NCBI GenBank assembly: GCA_038040485.1
Contig: JBBPIE010000033.1
Span: forward strand, 1 to 64,000
Source of the DNA: Onstottus_B arcticum
GTDB taxonomy: Bacteria; Acidobacteriota; Blastocatellia; UBA7656
DNA: 64,000 nt
Direction: 5' to 3'
Shown here: positions 54,251 through 63,673 of the stretch, one piece after another
Position numbering within the stretch: position 1 is the first letter of the stretch
Layout of the letters: the number at the start of each line of letters is the position of its first letter
Notes under the pieces: generated by a model
Databases searched by the model: none
What the model was told of the DNA's origin: nothing
What the model saw: the letters and a program-made list of their open reading frames with translations, nothing else
Translations under genes and position numbers: made by a program

Positions 54251-55342
54251 GTTTGCCGGCTCCAGCTTAAGCGACTCTTTCAGAGCATAGATCGCGACTT
54301 CCAACTGAGAATCGTCCGGTTCTTTCGTCGTGATGTTCTGAAGCCACAATCCCGGCCGCGTGATCACCGAGAAAAACCATTGAGCCTTGCTGTTCGCCGA
54401 CGCGCGAATAATCTCGTAAGACACACCGGCTACCACCGGGATCAGCATCAGCCTCACAAGGAAGTTCAAAAACAGCGAGTCGAACTTCACCACCGAGAAC
54501 GCGACTATCGAAACGATCATCACCACCATCAGAAAGCTCGTGCCGCAACGCGGGTGCTGCCGCCGCTTGGTGCGCGCGTTAGCGACCGTCAGCTCTTCGT
54601 CAGCTTCCCAGGTGTAGACGACTTTGTGCTCGGCGCCGTGATACTCAAAGACCCTTCGGATGTCACGAAGCAACGAGAAACTCGTGATCATTATCAGGAA
54701 GAACGTCATTCGTATCAGCCCGTCCACCAGGTTGAAAGCGACCGAAGGCCTGATCGGATGCAGCGCCGCGCGCAGCCACGCCCACGCGTCCGCGTACCAC
54801 GTGCCGCTCGCCGACGCCGCGCCCATCGTCCCGCCTTCGAGATAGACAAAGAGCATATTGGTCAGCAGCAAGGGCAGCACGATAAACAACAGGACGTTGA
54901 AAAACAGGGCGAAGATAATCGATCCTGCCGCGCCTGCCGTTGTTGTCTTCCTGGCTTTTTGGGTTTTCGCCGCGGCGGACGGCCTGGACGCTGTCGCGAC
55001 GCCTACAGCGGCGGTTGTCCCAAACATCGGCGTCACTCCGGGCGCCAACGGCTCTACTTTCTTGTCGTCCGCCGCGTCGCTCTCGGCTTCGTGAAAAGCC
55101 ACATTGGCCGAAAAGTTCAACGCCTTGATCCCCAGCACCATCGATTGAAGAAGCACAGCCGAGCCGCGCAGCACCGGCAGCTTCAAGATCGGGTACTTCA
55201 CCGAGAGCGCCGGCAGCAACTCGCTCTTTGAGACGATCTCTCCGTTTGGCTTGCGGACCGCGACCGCGTACGAATGCGGTGCGCGCATCATCACGCCTTC
55301 GATGACCGCTTGCCCGCCGACGATGATCTGGTCTTCTCTCAT
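54239..55342 (-). CDS. DUF1385 (YqhQ-like) membrane protein
   Basis: A 367-residue integral membrane protein. Family signatures: VGGQAVIEGVMMRAP, a cluster of membrane segments, and YHGAEHKVVYTWE with RRQHPRCGTSF, probably a metal-binding His/Glu/Cys set. A low-complexity insertion (about 90-130) is Pro/Ala/Val-rich. The protein's last codons and stop come from a heptad-repeat arm. It is upstream of prfA on the same strand. Function is unknown; it often accompanies prfA and rpmE in Bacteria. Confidence 0.92.
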   Translation of the reverse strand: MREDQIIVGGQAVIEGVMMRAPHSYAVAVRKPNGEIVSKSELLPALSVKYPILKLPVLRGSAVLLQSMVLGIKALNFSANVAFHEAESDAADDKKVEPLAPGVTPMFGTTAAVGVATASRPSAAAKTQKARKTTTAGAAGSIIFALFFNVLLFIVLPLLLTNMLFVYLEGGTMGAASASGTWYADAWAWLRAALHPIRPSVAFNLVDGLIRMTFFLIMITSFSLLRDIRRVFEYHGAEHKVVYTWEADEELTVANARTKRRQHPRCGTSFLMVVMIVSIVAFSVVKFDSLFLNFLVRLMLIPVVAGVSYEIIRASANSKAQWFFSVITRPGLWLQNITTKEPDDSQLEVAIYALKESLKLEPANVGF

Positions 55343-55471
55343 AACTAACTGAAATAGAAATTGGTTGCCGGAATCCGCTTGCGCCTCAATCGCTCAAGGC
55401 TCTTGGAGAGAGCTTTCAGCGTTTACGAGGCGGCCGGGCGGTCCGACAACCAATATTCGGTTGTTGATGGC

Positions 55472-55711
55472 TTAAGCTTCGGTAGCTTCTGTAGCTTCGG
55501 TGGTACCTTCTGTCTTGCGGCCGTACCTGCGATTGAAGCGCTCGACGCGCCCGGCGGTGTCCACAAGCTTCTGCTTGCCGGTGAAGAACGGATGGCAGCT
55601 CGAGCAGATCTCCAGCCGGATCTCGGACTTGGTCGAGCGAGTCTCCCACGTGGTACCGCACGCGCAATGCACGTTCGCGTTTACGTATTTCGGATGAATG
55701 TCAGCCTTCAC
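55472..55711 (-). CDS. rpmE: 50S ribosomal protein L31 (zinc-binding form)
   Basis: A 79-residue ribosomal protein with the zinc ligands C16, C18, C36 and C39 (CACG and CSSCHPF), so it is the C+ form. It has the typical KADIHP start and RVERFNRRYG end. The tail adds a TTEATEATEA repeat. AGGAG sits 3 nt before the ATG. It heads the rpmE-DUF1385-prfA order found in many genomes. Confidence 0.95.
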   Translation of the reverse strand: MKADIHPKYVNANVHCACGTTWETRSTKSEIRLEICSSCHPFFTGKQKLVDTAGRVERFNRRYGRKTEGTTEATEATEA

Positions 55712-55870
55712 TTCATTGCTCCTGTCGGGAAAGTTTCAGTCAAAGCAACAAGTAAAGCTACCCGATGGCGCCAACGAGTGTCAAGCTTGACGCCAAAAAC
55801 CAAGAACGCCGGGCGGAGGCTCGCGCCCTCGACGCCGGCGATCCGGTTGTTATGGAGGAAGGGAATGGGT

Positions 55871-56614
55871 TTAGGGATGGCGCAGACTGAGATCGCCTGA
55901 GACTGACGACATCTTCAATCGCGCTGAACCCTCGCCGATCTTGCCGCGGGCCGAACTGCGCGAGCCGTACTTCTCGGTGCGCACCTCGAGCGGGAAGTCG
56001 GTCTTGATATCGCCGCTGAAGCTCGACATATCGACATCCGCGCCGAGGCTGGCCGGAAGCTTGACGCTCACGTCGCCGCTCACGCTGGAGAACTTCATAT
56101 CGTCCCCGCCGTCGAGTCGATCTACGAGAACTTCGACATCGCCGCTGACGGACGACGCGCTCACCGCGCCGGAGATGTTCTTGACCCGCACGTCGCCGCT
56201 CACCGCGGAAGCATTCACGCGGCCGCTGACCCCGCTGACCTCGACGTCGCCGCTGACCGACGAGATTCCATCGAAGACGTAGCTAACCGAACGCGGCACC
56301 TGAACTTCAAACTGGATGCTCGCGTCGCAATCACAGCGCTTGGGGTAGCGCACTCCGATATCAACCCGGCTGTCGGTGCTCTTGTCTTCGACCTCGACTT
56401 TGTCCTGGTCGCGGCCTTTCTTCGTTCCCTTGACGACGATCGAGTCTCGGTCATAGGCGATCACTCGGACGTCTCCCGAGATATTGCCGATGTGAATCTG
56501 CCCGCCCGAAGCCAGCCGGTATGACTTCTGGAAGTCCTGGGCGGAAGCCGTCCCTGCCGCCACCAGGACGGCAAGCGACGCGATAATGGATAGGCGAAAC
56601 TGTTTCTTGGTCAT
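55871..56614 (-). CDS. DUF4097 family beta-repeat protein
   Basis: A 247-residue exported protein with signal peptide (MTKKQFRLSIIASLAVLVAAGTASA, cut). It carries repeated SVSGDV / SGVSGRV strands typical of DUF4097 adhesin-like beta-helix proteins. Two vicinal cysteine pairs (CDCD) lie near residue 93. These proteins are thought to be structural or cell-surface proteins. It is monocistronic and convergent with none. Confidence 0.85.
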   Translation of the reverse strand: MTKKQFRLSIIASLAVLVAAGTASAQDFQKSYRLASGGQIHIGNISGDVRVIAYDRDSIVVKGTKKGRDQDKVEVEDKSTDSRVDIGVRYPKRCDCDASIQFEVQVPRSVSYVFDGISSVSGDVEVSGVSGRVNASAVSGDVRVKNISGAVSASSVSGDVEVLVDRLDGGDDMKFSSVSGDVSVKLPASLGADVDMSSFSGDIKTDFPLEVRTEKYGSRSSARGKIGEGSARLKMSSVSGDLSLRHP

Positions 56615-56684
56615 ATTCAGTAGAACTCCTTACGAGACTTTGTGTAAAACGCTAGTTAGTGGCGCTGTTCGCCGAAAGGTTTCA

Positions 56685-56796
56685 CTATGGAGTGCATCTG
56701 CTCGTCGCAGTGAGGTGCGTGTCAGTAGCTCGACCGTCAGAAAGAGCTCTCCCTAACGGTCGAGCTACCGACACGATAAGCAGCACCGCTCCATAG
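56685..56796. repeat. Nested inverted repeat, 112 bp
   Basis: Outer arms CTATGGAG (56685-56692) and CTCCATAG (56789-56796) enclose inner arms TAGCTCGACCGT and ACGGTCGAGCTA, flanked by GTGTC and GACAC. It lies just upstream of the phhB promoter and looks like a small structured element. Confidence 0.8.
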
Positions 56797-56801
56797 TCGG
56801 G

Positions 56802-56830
56802 TTGACGCGATAGCAAGCGGGTAACACAAT
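56802..56830 (+). promoter_or_regulatory. Likely promoter of the phhB-selenoprotein operon
   Basis: TTGACG (56802-56807), a 17-bp spacer and CACAAT (56825-56830), about 24 bp before the phhB ATG. Confidence 0.45.
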
Positions 56831-56854
56831 AGGGCGTCGGGTCGGGGGCGAGCG

Positions 56855-57196
56855 ATGAGCACGATGACTTGTGATTCAACCGCGGTGGTTCTGACGGATG
56901 ATGAAATCGCCCACAGGTTAGCGGCGCTGACGGGTTGGTCAAACAACGGGAGGTGGATCGAGAAGACCTACCGGTTCAAGAACTTCCTGCGTGCGATGTC
57001 ATTCTTGAACGCCGTGGCTTACCTTGCCGAGTCTGTCAATCATCATCCGGACTTGATGATTCATTACCGCGAACTGACTGTTCGCAACTGGACTCACATA
57101 GCTGGCGGCATAACAGAACACGACTTCTCGCTCGCTGCGAGGATTGACCAGCTAGTCCGCGATCACGAATCCAGACGAGAATCAAACCAGGGGTAG
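56855..57196 (+). CDS. phhB: 4a-hydroxytetrahydrobiopterin dehydratase
   Basis: A 113-residue cytosolic enzyme recycling pterin-4a-carbinolamine (EC 4.2.1.96). It contains the family signature VNHHPDLMIHYRELTVRNWTHIAGGITEHDF in part, including the HHP and THxxxGIT residues. A G-rich ribosome-binding site lies before the ATG at 56855. It is the first gene of a run leading 6 bp later into the candidate selenoprotein gene. Confidence 0.93.
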   Translation: MSTMTCDSTAVVLTDDEIAHRLAALTGWSNNGRWIEKTYRFKNFLRAMSFLNAVAYLAESVNHHPDLMIHYRELTVRNWTHIAGGITEHDFSLAARIDQLVRDHESRRESNQG

Positions 57197-57202
57197 TTCG
57201 AA

Positions 57203-57898
57203 ATGGCGCTCATACCTGACAAAGACCAGGCGACGATCCGAACTCACTTCGTCGAGCACCTCGAAAGCGACGTCGAGATAGTGATGCTTACCGAGCGGCC
57301 TTCGCCAATCATCATCCCCGGCAAGCAAGGCTGCGAGACGTGCGAGGATACAGAGAGCTTGCTCAAGGAAGTCGTGGCGCTTTCAGACAAGCTCAAGCTG
57401 ACGGTGCACGACGTCAGCGTCTCGAAAGACGAAGCTCTCAAACTGGAAATCGATCACGTTCCGGCGTTCGTCATCAATGGAGCCGCGCGAGGCAAAGTGC
57501 GCTTCTTCGGAATCCCGTCAGGCTATGAGTTCTCGGCGTTGATCGCCGACCTCGTTGACGTATCGAGAGGGACGACTGATCTCTCGGATGAGACTCGCGA
57601 GTATCTCTCGGCGCTCACCGAAGACATGAACATCAAAGTATTTACGACCCCTACCTGACCGTATTGCCCGCCTGCGGCCAGGTTGGCCCACCAGATGGCG
57701 GTTGAAAGCGAGCGAGTGACGGCCGATGTGATCGAAGCGATGGAGTTCCCCGATCTCGCGCGGCGGTACGCGGTGAGGGGCGTTCCTAAGATTGTCATCA
57801 ACGACCTCGCCGAGTTTGTTGGAGCTTTGCCTGAAGCGGAGTACCTCGCACAGATTCGGGCGGCAGTCGAAGCGAATGGAAGCAAAGCAAACGAGTAG
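57203..57898 (+). CDS. Candidate selenoprotein: two-domain glutaredoxin-like disulfide oxidoreductase (UPYC active site)
   Basis: A thiol-disulfide oxidoreductase of 231 residues if the in-frame UGA at 57656-57658 is read as selenocysteine (residue 152). The first half (about 1-125) is a thioredoxin-type fold with CETC (C44, C47) and a cis-Pro loop (HVPAF). The second half has TTPT-U-PYCPP, then a helix (ARLAHQMAVES), and GVPKIVIND with the cis-Pro. Usual proteins of this type (glutaredoxin-like domain, protein disulfide oxidoreductase) have CPYC here. The frame after UGA stays open for 79 codons to TAG at 57896. A SECIS-like hairpin follows. The alternative is a nonsense mutation or sequencing error. 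An ATG with a G-rich site lies 6 bp after phhB. Confidence 0.85.
57656..57701 (+). promoter_or_regulatory. SECIS-like stem-loop directly after the in-frame UGA
   Basis: After the UGA, CCGCC (57668-57672) pairs with GGCGG (57697-57701), and an upper stem UG/GGCC (57673-57679, C75 bulged) pairs with GGCC/CA (57685-57690), closed by the 5-nt loop AGGUU. The loop begins 21 nt after the UGA and has G at its second position, fitting the described bacterial SECIS rules. Folding was judged by eye. Confidence 0.6.
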
Positions 57899-57946
57899 AA
57901 CACAGCGGATTACAAAAACCATCTTATTAGAAAGGGAACCCAACGC

Positions 57947-59149
57947 ATGGACTTCGAGTTTTCCGACAAGGTGAAACAGCTTCAAAAAAAGGTCACGGCA
58001 TTCATGGATGAGCACGTCTATCCGAATGAGAAGACGTACCACAAACAGATCGACGAGGGCGATCGATGGCAGCCGACGGCGATAATCGAAGAGCTCAAGC
58101 CGAAGGCGCGCGCCGAAGGGTTGTGGAATCTCTTTCTGCCTGAGAACCCGTTCGGCGAAGGATTGTCGAACCTCGAGTACGCGCCGCTGTGCGAAATCAT
58201 GGGGCGCTCGCCGATGGCGCCCGAAGTCTTCAACTGCTCGGCGCCCGACACCGGAAACATGGAGGTGTTGGCGCGCTACGGGTCGGATGAGCAAAAAGAG
58301 AAATGGCTAAAGCCGCTGCTCGACGGCAAGATTCGTTCGTGCTTCTCGATGACCGAGCCGGCGGTCGCCTCGTCGGATGCGACTAACATTCAATCAAGCA
58401 TAGCGCGTGACGGCGACAGCTACGTCATCAACGGCCATAAGTGGTGGAGCTCCGGCGCCGGCGATCCGCGCTGCAAGATCTCGATTTTCATGGGCAAGAC
58501 CGATCCCACCGCGCCGACTCACAAACAACAGTCGATGATCCTTGTGCCGATGGATGCGCCGGGCATCAGGATCAAGCGGATGCTTACGGTGTTCGGCTAC
58601 GATCACGCGCCGCACGGACACGGCGAAGTGACCTTCGAGAACGTGCGCGTGCCGGCGTCGAACCTGCTGCTAGGCGAAGGACGCGGCTTCGAGATCGCTC
58701 AGGGAAGACTGGGGCCGGGGCGGATACATCACTGCATGAGACTGGTCGGGCTTGCGGAGCGGTCGCTGGAAACAATGTGTAAGCGAGTCAGCTCGCGAGT
58801 TGCGTTTGGCAAGAAACTCTCGGAGCAGGGGACGATTCGAGCCGACATCGCAACGCATCGAATTGAGATCGAGCAGGCGCGACTCTTGACGTTGAAGGCC
58901 GCTTACATGATGGACACGGTCGGCAACAAGACGGCTCGCGCGGAGATAGCGATGATCAAGGTGATCGTGCCAAACATGGCTTTGCGAGTGATCGACAGTG
59001 CGATACAGGCTTGCGGCGGAGGCGGCGTGAGTCAGGAGTTTGAGCTAGCGGCGGCGTGGGCGGGCGCTCGAACGCTGCGGTTGGCCGACGGCCCTGACGA
59101 AGTGCATCGCGAAGCTATAGCCAAGCTCGAGCTGAAAAAGTACGAGTAG
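57947..59149 (+). CDS. Acyl-CoA dehydrogenase (ACAD11-like)
   Basis: A FAD-dependent dehydrogenase of 400 residues with the usual three-domain layout; it introduces the alpha,beta double bond of an acyl-CoA. Visible motifs: CFSMTEPAVASSDATNI near the FAD and the C-terminal ACGGGGVSQEFELA...RTLRLADGPDEVH. The catalytic position has Asp (LADGPDE), as in ACAD10/11-type enzymes, rather than the Glu of short/medium chain ACADs. AAAGGGAA precedes the ATG. The next gene is an SDR. Confidence 0.92.
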   Translation: MDFEFSDKVKQLQKKVTAFMDEHVYPNEKTYHKQIDEGDRWQPTAIIEELKPKARAEGLWNLFLPENPFGEGLSNLEYAPLCEIMGRSPMAPEVFNCSAPDTGNMEVLARYGSDEQKEKWLKPLLDGKIRSCFSMTEPAVASSDATNIQSSIARDGDSYVINGHKWWSSGAGDPRCKISIFMGKTDPTAPTHKQQSMILVPMDAPGIRIKRMLTVFGYDHAPHGHGEVTFENVRVPASNLLLGEGRGFEIAQGRLGPGRIHHCMRLVGLAERSLETMCKRVSSRVAFGKKLSEQGTIRADIATHRIEIEQARLLTLKAAYMMDTVGNKTARAEIAMIKVIVPNMALRVIDSAIQACGGGGVSQEFELAAAWAGARTLRLADGPDEVHREAIAKLELKKYE

Positions 59150-59154
59150 CGAGC

Positions 59155-59238
59155 ATAGACCACGGATAGGACAGATTTAACGGATCATCACGGATCAGAA
59201 CCGTGCGATCCGTCGAACCCGCGTCATCCGTGGTCTAT
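59155..59238. repeat. Inverted repeat between ACAD and SDR genes
   Basis: ATAGACCACGGAT (59155-59167) and ATCCGTGGTCTAT (59226-59238) are perfect 13-bp complements. The interior has further CACGGAT-like units and an imperfect inner hairpin. It sits inside the likely operon, 23 bp before the SDR ATG. Confidence 0.8.
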
Positions 59239-59261
59239 TCCTGAACACCTCAGAGGGGAAG

Positions 59262-60030
<769 letters not shown>

Positions 60031-60044
<14 letters not shown>

Positions 60045-60531
60045 GTGTCAGTTTGCTCTCTTGAGTTCCACGAGGAGTCTCAGTCGTACGGTGAACCTTG
60101 AGAGTCTTTCCGCCATCAGCCAGCTCCCAGTGTTCGACCCGAGTGATCTTGATGTCGTTACCCTGGACATTCGCGTTCTGAACGGAGTTCAGCTCCAGGA
60201 TCTTGCCATCGCCTTGCCACTTCGCTGAAAGCGTAGCCTTGCCGGGCATGCGTCCTGTGACTTCGGCTGTTGTCTCACTGCCGTCCAGATTGTAGGTCCT
60301 CTTCTGAGCCGGCATTTCCTGCTGGCCGCCTGAGAACTGCATCTCCAGGTTGACTGTCTTTGCATCCTGAGTGACGACCCAGGTCTGGTCCACGCTGGCC
60401 ATCGGTCCCTGCAAGCCCTCGCTCTTCGCTTTGTCGAGCACCCAGGTGCCCGCGAAGTTCGTTCCCGCTGCGCTGACCGATCCAACGACCAGAACGCAGA
60501 ACAACGCTACTGCTACTGAAATCCGCTTCAT
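60031..60531 (-). CDS. Secreted lipocalin-like protein of unknown function
   Basis: A 166-residue exported protein with a signal peptide (MKRISVAVALFCVLVVGSVSA) and a beta-rich body beginning with the NFAGTWVLDKAKSEG pattern of small acidobacterial secreted beta-barrel proteins. No catalytic motif is seen. Its tail overlaps the SDR 3' end by 14 bp (convergent). Confidence 0.75.
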
Positions 60532-60682
60532 ATCAACTCTCCTTCTTCATCCATGTGTGTATTGAGAATTCACTCGGGCGTTTTCCCTGATGACTGCTGA
60601 TAGAACTTGGTGAGTGTTTTCGCCGTTGGCTGAAACGATGCAGGATGGATTGTGGTTACAACCAAATCGCCGCGCTCCCAGG

Positions 60683-61324
60683 CTAGGCGGGCTTCTTCCA
60701 AGCCAGCATCATTCCGTCTCGCACGGTGAGGCAGACATTTTCTACTCGCGGGTCGGACTGAACGAGCTTGTCGAAGGCGACTATGGCGTGATCGTCCGGG
60801 CTTTCAGGATGAAGCACGCGCCCGCTCCACAAGACGTTGTCTGCGACGATCAAACCGCCGGGCCTCACTATTGGAAGAACCGCTTCGTAGTAGTTCGAGT
60901 AGTTCCCTTTGTCGGCGTCGATGAACACCATATCCAGCGGTCCGCTCAGGGTCTTGATCGTGTCCAGCGCCGGTCCCAATCTAATCTCGATCTTGTGACC
61001 ATTGGGGCTTTCGGCAAAGTAGCGGCTGGCGATTGCTTCAGCCTTGGGGTCGACGTCGCACGTGATTATCTTTCCGTCTTCCGGAAGGCCTTCGGCCATC
61101 ATCAACGCGCTGTAGCCGGTGAACATGCCGATCTCGAGGATTCGGCGCGCGCCGGTCAGCCGCACAAGCATCTTCAGAAAGCGGCCTTCGATGCGGCCCA
61201 CCTGCATCTGCGGGCAGTTCATGTCTCGATAAGTTTCGTCACGCAAGCGAAGAAACAAATCCGATTCAGGCTCGGTATGATCGTGAGCGAATTGCTCGAC
61301 TGCTTCGTTGATGAATGGTTCCAT
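60683..61324 (-). CDS. SAM-dependent O-methyltransferase (class I, CCoAOMT/catechol-like)
   Basis: A 213-residue cytosolic methyltransferase. The ATG at 61324 follows GGGAGAA; an extra upstream reading to 61366 is not needed. Motif I is ILEIGMFTGYSALMMAEGLP (cut), then VDPKAE, the metal ligand region FIDADKGNYSNYYE, and ADNVLWSGRV. It fits cation-dependent O-methyltransferases acting on catechols or caffeoyl-CoA-like substrates. Substrate is unknown. It lies 49 bp downstream of the S9 peptidase gene on the same strand. Confidence 0.92.
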   Translation of the reverse strand: MEPFINEAVEQFAHDHTEPESDLFLRLRDETYRDMNCPQMQVGRIEGRFLKMLVRLTGARRILEIGMFTGYSALMMAEGLPEDGKIITCDVDPKAEAIASRYFAESPNGHKIEIRLGPALDTIKTLSGPLDMVFIDADKGNYSNYYEAVLPIVRPGGLIVADNVLWSGRVLHPESPDDHAIVAFDKLVQSDPRVENVCLTVRDGMMLAWKKPA

Positions 61325-61372
61325 AATCGTTCTCCCTTTTTGGAGTGCGGCGACTTGTCGCCGCACTCCAAA

Positions 61373-63673
61373 CTAGTCGGGTTCCTTCGCCGAATCGGGC
61401 GTTTCTTTTTTCTTCTCTTCCGCCTTCTCGTCTTTCAAAGTCTGTAGCAAGTCTTTCCACTCGAACCAGCCTTGCTTGCCCCGAATCCACTTCTCGAACC
61501 AGTTGAACTCCGCGACCATCTTGACCATCTGGTTGCGAGGATCGGGAATGCCGTGAGTCGCTCCGGGATAAACCAGGAACTCGGTCGGCACGCCAAGTTT
61601 CTTCAGCGCCATGTGAAGCTCTTCGCTTTGAGGGCGTGGCACGCGCGGGTCGCCGTCGACTACGTGGATGAGAGTCGGTGTCTTTGCGTTCTTGATGTAC
61701 TTGAGCGGTGACACGTTCCAGTACTCCTCAAAGCGATCGTAAGGCAACCCGCCGTAGTAGAACTCGCGATTGCGTTGGATGTCGCTCTGCGCGTACATCG
61801 AAATCCAGTTCACGGCGCCGGCGCCCGACGAGATCGCTTTGAAGCGGGTGGTGTGGGTGAGTATCCAGTTAGACCAGTGGCCGCCGGCGCTCCAGCCCAT
61901 CGAGCCCATCTTGTCGCCATCGACGATGCCCTGCGCGATCAGATAATCCACGCCGGTCATTATGTCGTCGTAGCCGAGCCGAAAATACTCGCCCCCGACT
62001 TCGCCGCCGATTTCCATTCGATGTTTCTCGCCGTATCTCGACGAGCCGCGATAGTTCGGCATCAGACACGCATAGCCTGCTCCCGCGTACACGTTCGAGT
62101 AGTTGACATAGCGGGCGTTGAAGTTCAAAAGGTCCACCCCCGCCGGGCCTCCATGAATCTGAACGATCAGCGGATAGCGTTTGCCCTTTTCGTAGCCGAC
62201 TGGTTTGACGAGGATGCCTTCGACCATCCGGCCATCGCTTGATTTCCACTGAACAACTTCCGTTTCACCCAGCGCGATCTGTTTGATCTGCGGATTCTCG
62301 TCGGTCAAGCGCTTCCACGACGAGCGGTTCGCCACCTTGTCGAGCGAAGCGACTGCGTAGATGTCTCCCGGTGTCACCGGATCGGAGTAGTTGACCGTAA
62401 TCACACCGGTGTCGTCGTCCTGACTCGCAGCGATCACTCCGTTCTCTTGAGTCAGTTGAGTGACTTTTCCTGTCTCGGTCGAAACAGAACAGAGCTGGCT
62501 CGTCGCCCGAACACCAGCGTTGAAATAGATCGTTTTGCCGTCCCTGGACCAGAAGCCCGGAGTCAGGTCGTAGTCATAATCCGCGCCCAGCTTCCTCCAA
62601 GTGCCGCCGGTGACCGGCCGCACGTACAGCTTCCGTCCTCGGAAGTAAGTGAAGTCGTCGGAAGCGGAGAACGCGATCATCGAGCCGTCCGGCGAAAATG
62701 AAAGCGCGCTTTCGTTGATGTCCTTGTTGTTGGTCAGGCGCTCGATCTTGCCCGTGCCGATCTCCATCAGGTAAAGGTCCGCGTAATCGGAAGCTTCGGT
62801 GATCGTGCGCAAGTAGCGGTCTTTCGGCTGGCCCTCAAACCCGATCCACTTCGAGTCGCGCGAGATCGTGACCCCGCTGACGCTGTAGCCTTCCCCCGAA
62901 GTAAGCCGCGTTTCCTTCCTGGCTTCCAGATCAAACGCCCACAGATGGGTCAGCGGAGGCTCTTCGTTGCGAATGCGCACGTCGAACTTTTTGTCTTTGC
63001 GTTCCTTGTTCGCTTTGTCGAACGAATCAGGCGAGAGGAAGCAAATACGCTTGCTGTCCGGTGAGAACTGCCAGGAAGAAACCGGCGTCGCGTGTTTGGT
63101 CAATTGAGTGGGCGCTTCGGTTTCGATCTTGTCTATAGCTATGATCCAGACCTGCTGCTCTTCATCTTTGCCGGCAGAGAGGGCGAGCCACTTTCCGTCG
63201 CGGCTGAAGGCGAACGCGCCTGCTCCGTCCTTCGCGTCTGTGATCTTGCGAGCTTCACCGCCGTCGGGCCTCATCAAGTAGAGCTGGTTTTGAGTCGGCG
63301 AGGACGCGGGAGCTTCGCGGTTCGATGCGAAGACAAAGAACTTTCCATCACGCGACCATCGCGGCGTGGTTTCGTTCTTGTCTTTTGTAAAGGTCATCTG
63401 GCGAGTCGACGCGACACCAGAATCAAGCGAGACAAGATAAACATCGGTGAAGCTCTTCGCCGCCTTCCAATCCGGGACCGACAATGTGTAAAGCATCCAC
63501 TTGCCGTCAGGGCTGAGCGCCGCGCCGGCGGACGAGCGCATGCTCATGATGTCCGAGAAAGTCATCGGTCGCTTCGAGGTTGTTTGCGCCGATGCGGAAA
63601 CCGCGGCAGCGATTGCGGCGATTGACGCGAGCGCGACGAAACGCGCTTTGTAAGAGATGTACAGGGCTCTCAT
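61373..63673 (-). CDS. S9 family peptidase (prolyl oligopeptidase / acylaminoacyl peptidase-like)
   Basis: An exported serine peptidase of 766 residues with a signal peptide (MRALYISYKARFVALASIAA, cut). A beta-propeller (about 35-480) built of TolB/WD40-like blades (SPDGKWMLY, SRDGKFFVFAS, SFSPDGSMIAFS) regulates access to the C-terminal hydrolase: GWSAGGHWSNW (Ser), D.DPRVP (Asp) and GATHGI (His). It ends in a Lys/Glu-rich tail. AGGAGG lies 5 nt before the ATG. Confidence 0.93.
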   Translation of the reverse strand: MRALYISYKARFVALASIAAIAAAVSASAQTTSKRPMTFSDIMSMRSSAGAALSPDGKWMLYTLSVPDWKAAKSFTDVYLVSLDSGVASTRQMTFTKDKNETTPRWSRDGKFFVFASNREAPASSPTQNQLYLMRPDGGEARKITDAKDGAGAFAFSRDGKWLALSAGKDEEQQVWIIAIDKIETEAPTQLTKHATPVSSWQFSPDSKRICFLSPDSFDKANKERKDKKFDVRIRNEEPPLTHLWAFDLEARKETRLTSGEGYSVSGVTISRDSKWIGFEGQPKDRYLRTITEASDYADLYLMEIGTGKIERLTNNKDINESALSFSPDGSMIAFSASDDFTYFRGRKLYVRPVTGGTWRKLGADYDYDLTPGFWSRDGKTIYFNAGVRATSQLCSVSTETGKVTQLTQENGVIAASQDDDTGVITVNYSDPVTPGDIYAVASLDKVANRSSWKRLTDENPQIKQIALGETEVVQWKSSDGRMVEGILVKPVGYEKGKRYPLIVQIHGGPAGVDLLNFNARYVNYSNVYAGAGYACLMPNYRGSSRYGEKHRMEIGGEVGGEYFRLGYDDIMTGVDYLIAQGIVDGDKMGSMGWSAGGHWSNWILTHTTRFKAISSGAGAVNWISMYAQSDIQRNREFYYGGLPYDRFEEYWNVSPLKYIKNAKTPTLIHVVDGDPRVPRPQSEELHMALKKLGVPTEFLVYPGATHGIPDPRNQMVKMVAEFNWFEKWIRGKQGWFEWKDLLQTLKDEKAEEKKKETPDSAKEPD

